Source: Pseudomonas sp. ADAK18
GTDB taxonomy: Bacteria > Pseudomonadota > Gammaproteobacteria > Pseudomonadales > Pseudomonadaceae
Assembly (NCBI RefSeq): GCF_012935695.1
Contig: NZ_CP052859.1
Location: forward strand, 3,513,001 to 3,577,000
Direction of reading: 5' to 3'
Length of the DNA: 64,000 bases
Shown in pieces: positions 1-9,036 of this stretch. Numbering within the stretch: the first letter of the stretch is position 1; every line of letters begins with the position of its first letter. The notes beneath the pieces were generated by a model that saw only the letters and a list, made by a program, of their open reading frames with translations, did not search any database and had not been told where the DNA came from. A program made the translations under genes and the position numbers.

Positions 1-302
1 TGCTCGCCGACAGCAAAGCCGAGATCTATGCGGCCCGCTGCATGGTGCTGGACGCCGCGCGCAAGCGTGATGAAGGCCAGAACATCGGCACCGAAGCCTC
101 CTGTTCGAAAATGTTCGCTACCGAAATGTGCGGCCGGGTGGCGGATCGCTGCGTGCAGATTCATGGCGGCGCAGGCTATGTCAGCGAGTACGCCATCGAG
201 CGTTTTTATCGCGATGTGCGGTTGTTCCGCTTGTATGAGGGCACCACGCAGATCCAGCAGTTGGTGATCGCCCGCAACATGATTCGCGAGGCGCAGCGCT
301 AA
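1..302 (+). CDS. Acyl-CoA dehydrogenase, C-terminal fragment (gene enters from the left edge)
   Basis: The reading frame is open from base 3 and ends with TAA at 300-302, so only about the last 99 residues are present. They match the C-terminal helical domain of FAD-dependent acyl-CoA dehydrogenases, which oxidise acyl-CoA at the alpha-beta bond and pass electrons to ETF. The visible hallmarks are QIHGGAGYVSEY (the family usually reads QxxGGxGY), the ERFYRDVR segment and the closing LYEGTTQIQQLVIARNM, where the EGT tripeptide sits near the FAD and acyl sites. The substrate cannot be judged from this piece. The next gene on the same strand is an MFS carrier, and a REP pair separates them. Family assignment is secure; specificity is unknown. 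Confidence 0.93.
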   Translation, partial: LADSKAEIYAARCMVLDAARKRDEGQNIGTEASCSKMFATEMCGRVADRCVQIHGGAGYVSEYAIERFYRDVRLFRLYEGTTQIQQLVIARNMIREAQR

Positions 303-342
303 CTATCAAGCACACCGCAAACCCAATGTGAAAGTCGATCAA

Positions 343-432
343 ATGTGGGAGCCGGGCTTGCCCGCGATGCAGGCACCTCGGCCTGTCAGTTGCACCGAGG
401 TGATGCTATCGCGAGTAAGCCCGCTCCCACAT
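343..432. repeat. REP-type inverted repeat pair
   Basis: Two REP units face each other across about 40 bases. The left one begins TGTGGGAGCCGGGCTTGCCC and the right one ends GTAAGCCCGCTCCCACAT. The arms can fold into a long hairpin downstream of the acyl-CoA dehydrogenase. This is one of several copies in the window, all between genes. Confidence 0.9.
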
Positions 433-491
433 CAACCGCTTTATCGCAACACCCATACCCAGTGCCCTAACAACTACAACAAGGTATCGCT

Positions 492-1766
492 ATGGAAGTC
501 GCCGCTCAGGCGGGTGCGTTGTCGCCCGCAAAAAACAAGCTGTGGATCATCGTCTTCATCTTCTGCTTCCTCGGTCTGCTGATCGACGGCGCGGACTTGA
601 TGCTGCTGTCCTACAGCCTCGGTAGCCTGAAAACCGAGTTCGGCCTGACCAGTGTCGAGGCTGGCAGCCTGGGCAGTTTCACCCTGGCCGGGATGGCCAT
701 TGGCGGGATCTACGGCGGCTGGGCCTGTGACCGGTTCGGTCGGGTGAAAACCGTGGTCTGGAGCATCGTGCTGTTCTCCGTCGGCACCGCGATCCTGGGC
801 ATGACCCACAGCTATTGGCAGTTCGCGAGCACCCGCTTTTTCGCCTCGTTGGGATTGGGCGCGCTGTACGTGGCCTGCAACACCCTGATGGCCGAATACG
901 TACCGACGCGCTACCGCACAACGGTACTCGGCACCCTGCAAGCAGGCTGGTCAGTGGGTTACATCGTCGCCACCTTGCTGGCCGGCTGGATCCTGCCCAA
1001 CCACGGCTGGCGCTGGCTGTTCTACGTGGCGATCATCCCGGTGATCCTCGCCGTGCTGATGCAACGCCTGGTACCGGAGCCACAAGCCTGGATCAAAGCC
1101 CAAGCCGAACGCGCCCGGGAAAAGGCCGAAGGCATCAAGCAGGTCACGACGAAAAAACCCGACGGCATGTTCAAGCTGATCTTCAGCGACCCGAAAGCCA
1201 GCCGCATGTTTATCCTCTGGGCGCTGACCGCAGGCTTCCTGCAATTCGGTTACTACGGGGTCAACAACTGGATGCCCTCCTACCTGGAAGGCGAGTTGGG
1301 GATGAACTTCAAGTCGATGACCAGCTACATGGTCGGCACGTACGCGGCGATGATTTTCGGCAAGATTCTCGCCGGCTGGGCGGCGGACCGCCTGGGACGA
1401 CGCAGCGTGTTTGCGGTCGGCGCCTTGGGCACGGCCATCTTCCTGCCGATAATCGTGCTGTTCCAGAGCCCGGAAAACATTCTCTGGCTGCTGATTGTGT
1501 TCGGCTTCCTGTACGGCATTCCCTACGGCGTCAACGCGACCTACATGACCGAAAGCTTCGAAGCGAAATTTCGCGGCTCGGCGGTGGGCGGTGCCTACAA
1601 CATCGGCCGAATTGGCGCGGCGGTGGCTCCGGCAGCCATTGGTTTCCTGGCGTCCCATGGCTCGATCGGCGTGGGCTTCATGGTGATGGGCGGCGCGTAC
1701 TTTATCTGTGGGGTCATCCCAGCGCTGTTTATCCGCGACAAGCAGTTTGATCCGCAAAAACAGTGA
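492..1766 (+). CDS. MFS transporter of the AAHS/sugar-porter type
   Basis: A 424-residue protein with about 12 hydrophobic segments, the length expected for a major facilitator carrier. After the first segment it carries DGADLMLLSY, similar to the acidic first helix of aromatic acid:H+ symporters. The loop 2-3 signature appears as GGWACDRFGRVKTV and its second-half copy as AGWAADRLGRRSVF. It probably imports an organic acid by proton symport across the inner membrane. Its position after an acyl-CoA dehydrogenase suggests uptake of a substrate degraded through CoA thioesters, but that is inference. The ATG follows AAGG with suitable spacing. A short hairpin lies just downstream. Confidence 0.88.
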   Translation: MEVAAQAGALSPAKNKLWIIVFIFCFLGLLIDGADLMLLSYSLGSLKTEFGLTSVEAGSLGSFTLAGMAIGGIYGGWACDRFGRVKTVVWSIVLFSVGTAILGMTHSYWQFASTRFFASLGLGALYVACNTLMAEYVPTRYRTTVLGTLQAGWSVGYIVATLLAGWILPNHGWRWLFYVAIIPVILAVLMQRLVPEPQAWIKAQAERAREKAEGIKQVTTKKPDGMFKLIFSDPKASRMFILWALTAGFLQFGYYGVNNWMPSYLEGELGMNFKSMTSYMVGTYAAMIFGKILAGWAADRLGRRSVFAVGALGTAIFLPIIVLFQSPENILWLLIVFGFLYGIPYGVNATYMTESFEAKFRGSAVGGAYNIGRIGAAVAPAAIGFLASHGSIGVGFMVMGGAYFICGVIPALFIRDKQFDPQKQ

Positions 1767-1784
1767 GTTATCTCTGATAAACAG

Positions 1785-1806
1785 GTGGGAGCGGACTCGC
1801 TCCCAC
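1785..1806. repeat. Single REP-like hairpin
   Basis: GTGGGAGC and GCTCCCAC flank six bases, giving a compact stem-loop 18 bases after the MFS stop. It has the terminal bases of the local REP family and may double as a transcription terminator, although no T-run follows. Confidence 0.65.
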
Positions 1807-1904
1807 GCTGTGAATCAAAGGGCAAAACCTAGCTGTTTTGCTAGTTACGCAATTTTTCCGGGGCGACTATCGTGTACCTGATCATTTTTATGGCAGGGCA
1901 CGAA

Positions 1905-2648
1905 ATGGAGTTCATCGAAACAACCCGTGAAGGCTTTGCTTTCTTTGGGGAACACCGTACGTGGTACCGGGTGACCGGCAACCTCGACAGCGGCCTGGCA
2001 CCGTTGGTCATCCTCCATGGCGGCCCGGGCGGTACCCATGACTACCTCGACGCCTTCAAGGACGTAGCCGCCAGCGGCCATGCCGTCATTCACTACGACC
2101 AACTGGACAACGGGCATTCGACGCTCCTGCCCGAAAAGGATCCTGCATTCTGGACCATCAGCCTGTTCCTGGAAGAACTGGATAACCTGCTGGACCACCT
2201 GCAAATCAGCAACCACTACGCCCTGCTCGGACAATCCCGCGGCAGCGTGCTCGGCTGCGAACACGCGCTGTTGCATCCTGCGGGCCTGCGCGCACTGATT
2301 GTCGCCAACTCCCCAAGCTGCATGCGCACCTGGATCAGCGAAAACCAACACCTGCGCACACTGTTGCCACCCGGCGTGCAGAAAACCTTGCTCAAGCAGG
2401 AGCAAACCATCCGTTTGAACGAATGGAATGTCACCGGCCGACTGTCGAAAATCGAGGTGCCGACCCTGGTGATTTCCGGACGCCATGACCCGGCAACCTC
2501 CCAGGTGGTCAAGCCGTTCCTGGAGGAGATCCCCGATGTTCGCTGGGCGCTGTTTGCAGACTCCACCCACATGCCGCACATCGAGGAGCGCCAGGCGTGC
2601 ATGGGCACGGTGGTAAAGTTTCTGGATGAGACCTGCCGACTGAATTAA
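1905..2648 (+). CDS. Proline-iminopeptidase-like alpha/beta hydrolase, internally shortened
   Basis: A 247-residue alpha/beta hydrolase resembling proline iminopeptidase / L-amino-acid amidase (S33). It has the oxyanion HGGPGG, the nucleophile elbow GQSRG (family usually GQSWG), an aspartate in SGRHD and the final histidine in DSTHMPH, so a Ser-Asp-His triad is possible. Between LLKQEQ and [11 protein letters not shown] the protein lacks about 55-60 residues that normally form the cap, including the HVCR segment and the MNGPxEF motif, without a frame break. The family is usually near 300 residues. The frame extends upstream to a GTG at 1872, but the N-terminal [11 protein letters not shown] matches family starts, so ATG 1905 was chosen. 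Activity is uncertain. Confidence 0.8.
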   Translation: MEFIETTREGFAFFGEHRTWYRVTGNLDSGLAPLVILHGGPGGTHDYLDAFKDVAASGHAVIHYDQLDNGHSTLLPEKDPAFWTISLFLEELDNLLDHLQISNHYALLGQSRGSVLGCEHALLHPAGLRALIVANSPSCMRTWISENQHLRTLLPPGVQKTLLKQEQTIRLNEWNVTGRLSKIEVPTLVISGRHDPATSQVVKPFLEEIPDVRWALFADSTHMPHIEERQACMGTVVKFLDETCRLN

Positions 2649-2704
2649 AAGAACGCCGCCTCCCGCAGCGACTTGCAAGTGCTGCCGAAGGCGGCGTTCT
2701 TTTG
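2647..2704. terminator. Bidirectional terminator between convergent genes
   Basis: The perfect arms AAAAGAACGCCGCC and GGCGGCGTTCTTTT flank a 29-base loop, giving a GC-rich stem with A/T runs at both ends. It begins at the last stop-codon bases of the hydrolase gene and closes 12 bases before the permease stop, so it can serve both strands. Confidence 0.88.
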
Positions 2705-2715
2705 CCTACCTTTGA

Positions 2716-4227
2716 TTACACGTGGCTGGTTTCAGTCCGCCCCGCCACCGAGGCCTTCGTCGACACCTCGGCCAGCAATGGAATCTCCTTACCCTCGGCA
2801 TCAAACAACTTACCGCCGCTGAAGTAATCCCCATCGCGCAGCGCCGCCACGTCCTGGAAGCACAGGCTGCGTTCAGTGCCGGCGACAAATACCGACTGCT
2901 GGTCAGAGTTGCCCGCCGTGAAGTGGTTGAACGTCAGGTTCAGCAAAATCGCCATGATCGCCGACGAGCTGATCCCCGAATGGAAGATGGTCGCGAACCA
3001 GCTTGGGAACTGGTCATAGAAGTTTGGCGCGGCGATGGGAATCATGCCGAAGCCGATGGAGGTGGCGACAATGATCAAGTTCATGTTGTTGCGGTAATCG
3101 ACCTTGGACAGCGTGCGAATCCCACTGGCCGCCACTGTGCCAAACAGCACAATCCCGGCACCGCCCAACACCGACGTAGGCACCGCCGCAATCACCCGCC
3201 CCATGAATGGCAACAGGCCGAGAATCACCAGAAACACGCCGCCCGTCGCCACCACAAAGCGGCTCTTGACCCCGGTCACCGCCACCAGGCCGACGTTCTG
3301 GGCGAAGGCACTCTGGGTGAACGAGCCGAAGATCGGCGCAAACAGGCTCGACAGCATGTCGGCGCGCAAACCGTTACCCAGACGCTTGGAGTCAACCTTG
3401 GTGTCGATGATCTCGCCCACCGCCAGGATGTCCGCCGAGGTTTCCACCAAGGTCACCATGATCACAATGCACATGGAGATGATCGCGGCCACATGGAAGG
3501 TCGGCATACCGAAATGGAACGGCGTAGGGAAACCGAACATCGGCCCTTGGGTCACGCTGGAAAAGTCGGCCATGCCGAGCAATACCGCGATCACCGTGCC
3601 GATCACCATGGCCAACAGGATCGACAGCCGCGAGATGGCCGCGCTGCCCAGTTTGCTCAGCAGCAACACCAGCACCAGGGTCAGCGCTGCCAGGCCGATA
3701 TTGGCCGTGCTGCCAAAGTCTGCGGCGTGGCTGTTGCCGCCCATGGCCCAGCGGGCCGCGACGGGCATCAAGGTCAGGCCGATAGTGGTGATGACGATGC
3801 CGGTCACCATCGGCGGGAAGTACTTGGTGATCCGTGAGAATACCGGCGTGATCAACAAGCCGATCAAGGACGCGGCCATCACCGCCCCGAGGATCGCAGG
3901 CATGCCGCCCGCCCCGTCGCTGCCGACAATCGCCACCATGGTCGCCACACCCGAAAAAGACACCCCTTGCACCAGCGGCAATTGGCAACCGAAGAACGGC
4001 AGGCCGAGGGTTTGCAGCAGGGTTGCCAAGCCACCGGCAAACAGCGACGCGGCAATCAACAGGCCAATGTCCGCCGGTGACAACCCGGCTGCCTGGCCAA
4101 TGATCAGCGGTACGGCAACGATGCCGCCGTACATGGTGAGCACATGCTGCAGGCCGTAAGCCATGTTGGCTGCGACGCCAAGATTCTCGTCTTCTGGCCG
4201 TTGCGGTGACGCCTTCGGGATAGTCAT
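2716..4227 (-). CDS. NCS2 xanthine/uric acid permease
   Basis: A 503-residue nucleobase:cation symporter-2 protein with about 14 hydrophobic segments. Family marks are GLQHVLTMYGG near the N-terminus, the conserved Glu in LVETSADILAVGE, and QSAFAQNVGLVAVTGVKSR, the NCS2 signature used in substrate recognition. It should bring xanthine, urate or a related purine into the cell with protons. The C-terminus extends about 50 hydrophilic residues past the last membrane segment. A longer frame begins at a TTG at 4269, but ATG 4227 gives the usual MTIP start. The next genes leftward-facing upstream are PunC and PunR homologues, so this is a small purine-transport neighbourhood. The exact purine is not decided by sequence. 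Confidence 0.87.
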   Translation of the reverse strand: MTIPKASPQRPEDENLGVAANMAYGLQHVLTMYGGIVAVPLIIGQAAGLSPADIGLLIAASLFAGGLATLLQTLGLPFFGCQLPLVQGVSFSGVATMVAIVGSDGAGGMPAILGAVMAASLIGLLITPVFSRITKYFPPMVTGIVITTIGLTLMPVAARWAMGGNSHAADFGSTANIGLAALTLVLVLLLSKLGSAAISRLSILLAMVIGTVIAVLLGMADFSSVTQGPMFGFPTPFHFGMPTFHVAAIISMCIVIMVTLVETSADILAVGEIIDTKVDSKRLGNGLRADMLSSLFAPIFGSFTQSAFAQNVGLVAVTGVKSRFVVATGGVFLVILGLLPFMGRVIAAVPTSVLGGAGIVLFGTVAASGIRTLSKVDYRNNMNLIIVATSIGFGMIPIAAPNFYDQFPSWFATIFHSGISSSAIMAILLNLTFNHFTAGNSDQQSVFVAGTERSLCFQDVAALRDGDYFSGGKLFDAEGKEIPLLAEVSTKASVAGRTETSHV

Positions 4228-4293
4228 GGTGAGGGGTCTCTGTTTTTGTTGTGCGCTCACTGTATGCAATACAAAGACTAGATGTCCATAGAG

Positions 4294-4303
4294 TTGTATA
4301 CAA
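4294..4303. promoter_or_regulatory. Palindromic operator candidate TTGTATACAA
   Basis: A perfect 10-bp palindrome 67 bases upstream of the permease ATG. Sites of this form are typical for FCD-subgroup GntR repressors. A second partly matching motif (TTGTATTGCATACA on the minus strand) lies at about 4261-4274. No GntR gene is present in the window, so the regulator would act from elsewhere. Confidence 0.45.
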
Positions 4304-4445
4304 TCAAACGAACAAGATACCCTCCATCGGCGTTACAAAAACAAACACTAGGTCCCATGAACCAAAATGCCAAAGGGCCTCGACGGTGAACATTGAAGTG
4401 ACATGCTAGGGTGTCCCACCACAACCTGATGCAGAAACCGATTCA

Positions 4446-4538
4446 AAGGTGGGAGCCGGGCTTGCCCGCGATAGCATCGACTCGGCCTATCAGATGTACC
4501 GAGTCGCCTGCATCGCGGGCAAGCCCGGCTCCCACCTT
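4446..4538. repeat. REP-type inverted repeat pair
   Basis: AAGGTGGGAGCCGGGCTTGC and GCAAGCCCGGCTCCCACCTT form near-perfect arms. It ends 15 bases before the punC stop codon and lies upstream of the divergently placed permease promoter region. Confidence 0.92.
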
Positions 4539-4553
4539 GAGCACATCGTCACT

Positions 4554-5738
4554 TCAAACGCGTACCAACGCCGCCCGGTCAGCCTTCGGCCGCGCCAGCC
4601 AGTAACCCAACACCGCCAACGGCGCGGTCGCCAGCATCACGATCACGGTGATCAGCAGCGGCTGCTCGATCATCGACGACACCAAAAGACTGCTGAGAAA
4701 GCACAAACCCAATTGCAGGGTGTTTTGCAACGCAGCAGCCTTGCCGGAGTTTTCTGCAAAGGGCATCAGCGCATTCGCCACCACGATCGGGTAGCTGGCG
4801 CCGTTGACCAGTGCCATCAGGCAGAACGGGATCAGCAAGGTGGTGAGGGTCGGCACCGTCAAAGTGGCGACGAGGTACAACGCCACCATGCTGATGCAAT
4901 ACGCCACCAGCAACCACGGCAACAAGGTCTTGCCCTGGAAACGCTGCAAGGCGCTGCGGCAGCTGTAGCCGCCCACCAGAAATGCCAAGGTCGGCAGTAC
5001 ATAGCTCAGACCGATGTCATTGGGGCTATAACCCATATCGCCGAGAATGAAGGGCGAAGCGGTCAACCAGGCAAAAAAACTGGCCGAGCAGGCGGCAAAA
5101 ATCATCACATTGCCAGTAAACACCCGTGACTTGAGCAACTGCCCATAGCCGAGACGGGATTGTTCGCCATTGGCTGTCAGGCGTTTCGGCACAGATTTAA
5201 GAAACAACGTAGGCAACAGCAATAACAGCGAAACCCCCAACAACACCGCAAAGATCGTCTGCCACCCCCAGTGATTCAACACTACCGCACCCAACAGCGG
5301 CGCCAGCGCCGGTGACAGGGACATCAGCGGCATAATGCTGGCAAATACCCGATGGGCCTTGTCCGCCGGATAACGGTCAATCACCAGTGCCTGCCAACTG
5401 ACGGCAGCGGAACACACACCAATCGCCTGGATAAACCGCAGTGCCCACAACTGTGGCGCGGTCTCGACCCAGAACATCCCCAGGCAACCGAACACGAACA
5501 GGCTCAAGCCGGTGAGCAGGACCGGTTTGCGGCCCAGGCGGTCGGACAGCGGTCCCCATAACAACTGCCCCACGGCAAAGCCGGCGAGGAAAATGCTCAA
5601 GCTGATGCCCACGGCACCGGCCGAAATCTGCAACTGCTGGCCCATGGCGCCGAACGCCGGCAAGTACATGTCCATGGCCAGATAACCGAGCATGCTCAGC
5701 CCCGCCAGGTACCAGGTGAATCCAAAAGAATTTTTCAT
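4554..5738 (-). CDS. punC: PunC-like purine nucleoside MFS transporter (Bcr/CflA type)
   Basis: A 394-residue MFS protein with 12 predicted membrane segments. It shows the drug:H+ antiporter-1 signature [16 protein letters not shown] after helix 2 and [13 protein letters not shown] in helix 1, as in the Bcr/CflA subgroup. It is read divergently from a clear PunR homologue, the same arrangement as punR-punC (ydhB-ydhC) of E. coli, where PunC takes up purine nucleosides such as adenosine. That assignment therefore rests on pairing as well as sequence. The start ATG is preceded by TAGTAGG with good spacing. It could instead export a drug, as older Bcr annotations say. Confidence 0.82.
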   Translation of the reverse strand: MKNSFGFTWYLAGLSMLGYLAMDMYLPAFGAMGQQLQISAGAVGISLSIFLAGFAVGQLLWGPLSDRLGRKPVLLTGLSLFVFGCLGMFWVETAPQLWALRFIQAIGVCSAAVSWQALVIDRYPADKAHRVFASIMPLMSLSPALAPLLGAVVLNHWGWQTIFAVLLGVSLLLLLPTLFLKSVPKRLTANGEQSRLGYGQLLKSRVFTGNVMIFAACSASFFAWLTASPFILGDMGYSPNDIGLSYVLPTLAFLVGGYSCRSALQRFQGKTLLPWLLVAYCISMVALYLVATLTVPTLTTLLIPFCLMALVNGASYPIVVANALMPFAENSGKAAALQNTLQLGLCFLSSLLVSSMIEQPLLITVIVMLATAPLAVLGYWLARPKADRAALVRV

Positions 5739-5859
5739 TGAAGCCTACTAAACCTGCCATCAAACTATTTGCTGACTAGCACCTAGTATGAAGCTGACAG
5801 TTTTCCTGTGAAGCGATAATAATTGGACACTCACATCAATATTTTTGAAGGCAGCCAAT

Positions 5860-6768
5860 ATGTGGTCTGAATACTCCCTGGACGTGGTCGACGCCGTAGC
5901 CCGCCACGGCAGCTTCAGCGCCGCCGCCCAGGAGTTGCATCGCGTGCCATCGGCCATCAGCTACACCGTGCGGCAGATCGAGGAATGGCTGGCGGTGCCG
6001 CTGTTTGTCCGCCGCCATCGGGATGTGGAGCTGACGCCGGCCGGTAAGCTGTTTGTCGAAGAGACCCGGGCCGTGATGAAAAAAATGCTTGGCACCCGCC
6101 GTCTGTGCCAACAAGTAGCCAATGGCTGGAGCGGTCAGTTGAAGGTGGCGGTGGACTCCATCGTCAAACAGCAGCGCTGTCGGCAACTGGTGCTGGATTT
6201 CTATCGCCAGTTTCCGGAAGTGGAATTACTGCTGGAGTACGAGGTGTACAACGGTGTGTGGGACGCCTTGGCGGACGACCGCACCGATATCGTGATCGGC
6301 GCCACCAGCGCCGTGCCGGTGGCCAGCCACTTCACCTTCCGCGACATGGGGCTGCTCAATTGGCTGTGCGTGGTCAGCGCCCGCCATCCGCTGGCCGCGC
6401 AAGAAGGGTTGCTCAGCGACGATCAACTGCGGCCCTTCGCGTCCCTGTGCATGACGGACACCTCGCGCAACCTGCCCAAGCGCGACACCTGGACCCTGGA
6501 CAACCAGCGCCGTCTGGTCGTGCCGCATTGGGCGTCCGCCATCGATTGCTTGCGGGACGGTCTGTGCGTCGGTATGGCGCCGGCACACCTGGTATTGCCA
6601 TGGATTGAACGCGGTGAACTGGTTGCCCTGCAACTGTCCCGGCCCTTCCCCGCCAGCCCGTCGTGCGTGGCCTGGGCGCAGAACAAACTGTCCCCGGCCA
6701 TGACGTGGTTGCTGGACTACCTGGGGGACACCGAGACGATGAATCAGGAATGGTTGAATGGGGTGTAG
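5860..6768 (+). CDS. punR: PunR, LysR-family activator of purine nucleoside uptake
   Basis: A 302-residue LysR regulator. It follows remembered E. coli PunR closely: MWSEYSLDVVDAVAR, GSFSAAAQELHRVPSAISY in the helix-turn-helix, then EEWLAVPLFVRRHRDVELT, and later FRDMG, DTSRNLPKR, SPAMTWLLDYLGD and the C-terminal KEWL-like end. PunR activates punC in response to adenosine or related purines. The start was set at ATG 5860 because MWSEYS is the family N-terminus and AAGGCAG stands upstream; an in-frame ATG 15 bases earlier is less likely. Its TAG stop lies inside the inverted repeat at 6764-6866. Confidence 0.9.
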   Translation: MWSEYSLDVVDAVARHGSFSAAAQELHRVPSAISYTVRQIEEWLAVPLFVRRHRDVELTPAGKLFVEETRAVMKKMLGTRRLCQQVANGWSGQLKVAVDSIVKQQRCRQLVLDFYRQFPEVELLLEYEVYNGVWDALADDRTDIVIGATSAVPVASHFTFRDMGLLNWLCVVSARHPLAAQEGLLSDDQLRPFASLCMTDTSRNLPKRDTWTLDNQRRLVVPHWASAIDCLRDGLCVGMAPAHLVLPWIERGELVALQLSRPFPASPSCVAWAQNKLSPAMTWLLDYLGDTETMNQEWLNGV

Positions 6769-6866
6769 CCGCTGCCGAGGCAAGAGGCTGCGATGCGTGT
6801 CCGCAGGACCGCTCTCAGGGGGCGCTTCGCACCCCATCGCAGCCTCGTGCCTCGGCAGCGGCTACA
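6764..6866. repeat. Inverted repeat that supplies the stop codons of two convergent genes
   Basis: TGTAGCCGCTGCCGAGGCA and its complement TGCCTCGGCAGCGGCTACA bound a 103-base element with further inner pairing (GAGGCTGCGATG with CATCGCAGCCTC). The first TAG of the left end is the stop of punR, and the mirror TAG of the right end is the stop of the aminotransferase gene. The hairpin should act as a terminator for both. Confidence 0.88.
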
Positions 6867-8028
6867 ACAAACGGGAGATGGCCCGAACGATCATCTCCAC
6901 CTCCTTGGCATCAATCGTCAATGGCGGCAGCAAACGAATGATCTTGCCCCGCGTGACGTTGATCAGGAGCCCATGCTCCTGGGCCGCACGCTGTGCCAGG
7001 TCTCGTTGAGGTACGGCCAACTCGATGCCGATCATCAAGCCCTGCCCTCTTATCGCCAGTACCTGAGGATGCCCCTCCAACTCCACCCGCAAACGCGCCA
7101 GCAAGCGCTCGCCCTGTTGCGCCGCATTCTCCAGCAACCTTTGCTCCTCAATAATGTCCAGCACGGTACAGCCCACCCGGCAAGCCAGCGGATTGCCACC
7201 AAAGGTGCTGCCGTGGCTGCCCGGAGTAAACAGCTTGGCCACGGTGGCCCGTGCCAGGCACGCGCCAATCGGGATACCGTTGCCCAGGCCTTTGGCCAAG
7301 GTCATGACGTCCGGCACGATCCCTTCATGCTGGAAGGCAAACCAGCGGCCGGTACGGCCAATTCCGGTCTGGATTTCATCGAGCATCAGCAGCCAGCCTT
7401 GCCGGCTGCAATGCTCGCGCAAGGCTTTCAGGTAACCCGACGGTGCGAGCTGCACGCCGCTTTCACCCTGGATCGGCTCCAGCAACACCGCGACAATACG
7501 CGCACCGAATTCCCGGGTCACCGCCTCCAGTGCCTTCAGGTCAGCAAAGGCGATCTTGATAAAGTCCCCTGGCAACCGCTGGAAACCCAGCCGTACCGAC
7601 GGCCCATCGCTGGCAGACATAGTGCCCAGGGTGCGGCCGTGAAAGGCGTTTTCCATCACCACCACCAGCGGCTCCTCAATACCCTTTTTCCATCCATGCA
7701 GCCGCGCGAGTTTCAGCGCCGTCTCATTGGCTTCGGCACCGGAGTTGTTGAAAAACACCTGGTCCAGGTCCGACAGTTGAGTCAGCCGCTGCGCCAACTG
7801 TTGCTGCCAGTCGATGCTGTAGAGGTTGGAGGTGTGGAGCAGCAATCCTGCCTGCTCACTGATCGCCGTCACCAGTCGCGGATGGGAATGACCGACATTG
7901 GTCACGGCCACCCCGGCCACGGCATCGAGGTACTCGCGCCCCTGCTGGTCCCAAAGGCGCGTGCCCAAGCCACGGACGAAGCTCAAGGAAGAGGGTTGAT
8001 AAGTGGTCATCAGGCAGGCGGCGGTCAT
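6862..8028 (-). CDS. Acetylornithine aminotransferase-like class III aminotransferase (ArgD paralogue)
   Basis: A 388-residue PLP enzyme of the class-III aminotransferase family. Visible marks are [16 protein letters not shown] (PLP phosphate binding), [30 protein letters not shown] with the Asp that pairs with the PLP ring nitrogen, and LAKGLGNG carrying the Schiff-base lysine. This is the ArgD/AstC group, which transfers the omega-amino group of N-acetyl- or N-succinylornithine or similar compounds to 2-oxoglutarate. Nothing around it belongs to arginine biosynthesis, so the substrate is open. ATG 8028 was used, with an alternative ATG at 8010. A LysR gene starts 103 bases away in the opposite direction and may control it. 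Confidence 0.85.
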   Translation of the reverse strand: MTAACLMTTYQPSSLSFVRGLGTRLWDQQGREYLDAVAGVAVTNVGHSHPRLVTAISEQAGLLLHTSNLYSIDWQQQLAQRLTQLSDLDQVFFNNSGAEANETALKLARLHGWKKGIEEPLVVVMENAFHGRTLGTMSASDGPSVRLGFQRLPGDFIKIAFADLKALEAVTREFGARIVAVLLEPIQGESGVQLAPSGYLKALREHCSRQGWLLMLDEIQTGIGRTGRWFAFQHEGIVPDVMTLAKGLGNGIPIGACLARATVAKLFTPGSHGSTFGGNPLACRVGCTVLDIIEEQRLLENAAQQGERLLARLRVELEGHPQVLAIRGQGLMIGIELAVPQRDLAQRAAQEHGLLINVTRGKIIRLLPPLTIDAKEVEMIVRAISRLL

Positions 8029-8130
8029 GGCGTGAGGCTCCGGAGCATCTTCGTGAGCCTGCAGTATCGTTAGCCACCTGAGCTGGATAAACTACGCAAC
8101 ACTGCAATGACTTTAAATCAGGGCTTGATA

Positions 8131-9036
8131 ATGGATCTGTTCCAGGCAATGACCGTGTACGTAAAAGTGGTGGAAGCCGGCAGCATGACGGCGGCGGCGC
8201 AGTCCTGCGGGATGTCCACCACGATGGTCGGCAATCACCTGCGCGCCCTGGAACAGCGGCTGGGCGTCAGCCTGCTCAAGCGCACCACCCGCAAACAGAG
8301 CCTGACGGAGTTCGGTGGCATTTATTACCAGCGTTGCCTGGAAGTGCTGGGACTGGTGGCCGGTTCCGAGCAATTGGCCGAGCAAGTCCACAGCGAAGCC
8401 CCCAAGGGCCTGCTACGGATCACCGCCCCACCTGCGTTCGGTGCCGAACGCCTGGCACCGGCGCTGAGCGAGTTTTCCCGGCGCTATCCACAGATCCAGC
8501 TGTATGTGGTGCTGAGCAATCAGTCGATGGACCTGATCGACAGCGGCTTCGACGTGGCGATCCGCCTCGGTGAATTGCAACCGTCCAGCCTGATCGCCCG
8601 GCCTTTGCAACACTACACCATGACCCTGTGCGCCTCACCGGACTACCTGGCCCGCCGGGGTACACCGCAAACGCCGACAGACCTGCAACAACATGACTGC
8701 CTGGCATTCGCCTACCCCTCCAACGACGACTGGCGTAACGCCGATAAACAATGGCGCCTGCGGGGGCCCGAGGGAGAAGTCGAAGTTGCCGTGTCCGGCC
8801 CGATGACCGTCAACAGTTCCCAGGCTTTGCACCGCGCAGCAGTAGAAGGCATGGGCATCGTCATGCTGCCCGACGCCTTGGTCGATACGGACTTGCGGGC
8901 GGGGAAGCTGATGGCATTGCTGCCGGGCTACCAGCCTCCCTATCGGCCAATGCACCTGCTGTATGCCCAGGACCGCTATCGCCTGCCCAAGCTGCGAGCC
9001 TTCGTCGACTTCGTGATAGAGCAGTGGGCGCGCTAA
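8131..9036 (+). CDS. LysR-family transcriptional regulator
   Basis: A 301-residue LysR protein. The first 60 residues hold the winged helix (SMTAAAQSCGMSTTMVGNHL, then LLKRTTRKQSLTEFG), followed by a periplasmic-binding-like co-inducer domain with SGFDVAIRLGEL and CASPDYLARRGTP. These features place it in the CrgA/YafC-like subgroup, and it resembles the LysR at 18122-19018 in this window. It is divergent from the ArgD-like aminotransferase and is the likely regulator of that gene. ATG 8131 was chosen because MDLFQAM is a usual N-terminus. The stop codon overlaps that of the next, opposite-strand gene. Confidence 0.86.
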   Translation: MDLFQAMTVYVKVVEAGSMTAAAQSCGMSTTMVGNHLRALEQRLGVSLLKRTTRKQSLTEFGGIYYQRCLEVLGLVAGSEQLAEQVHSEAPKGLLRITAPPAFGAERLAPALSEFSRRYPQIQLYVVLSNQSMDLIDSGFDVAIRLGELQPSSLIARPLQHYTMTLCASPDYLARRGTPQTPTDLQQHDCLAFAYPSNDDWRNADKQWRLRGPEGEVEVAVSGPMTVNSSQALHRAAVEGMGIVMLPDALVDTDLRAGKLMALLPGYQPPYRPMHLLYAQDRYRLPKLRAFVDFVIEQWAR

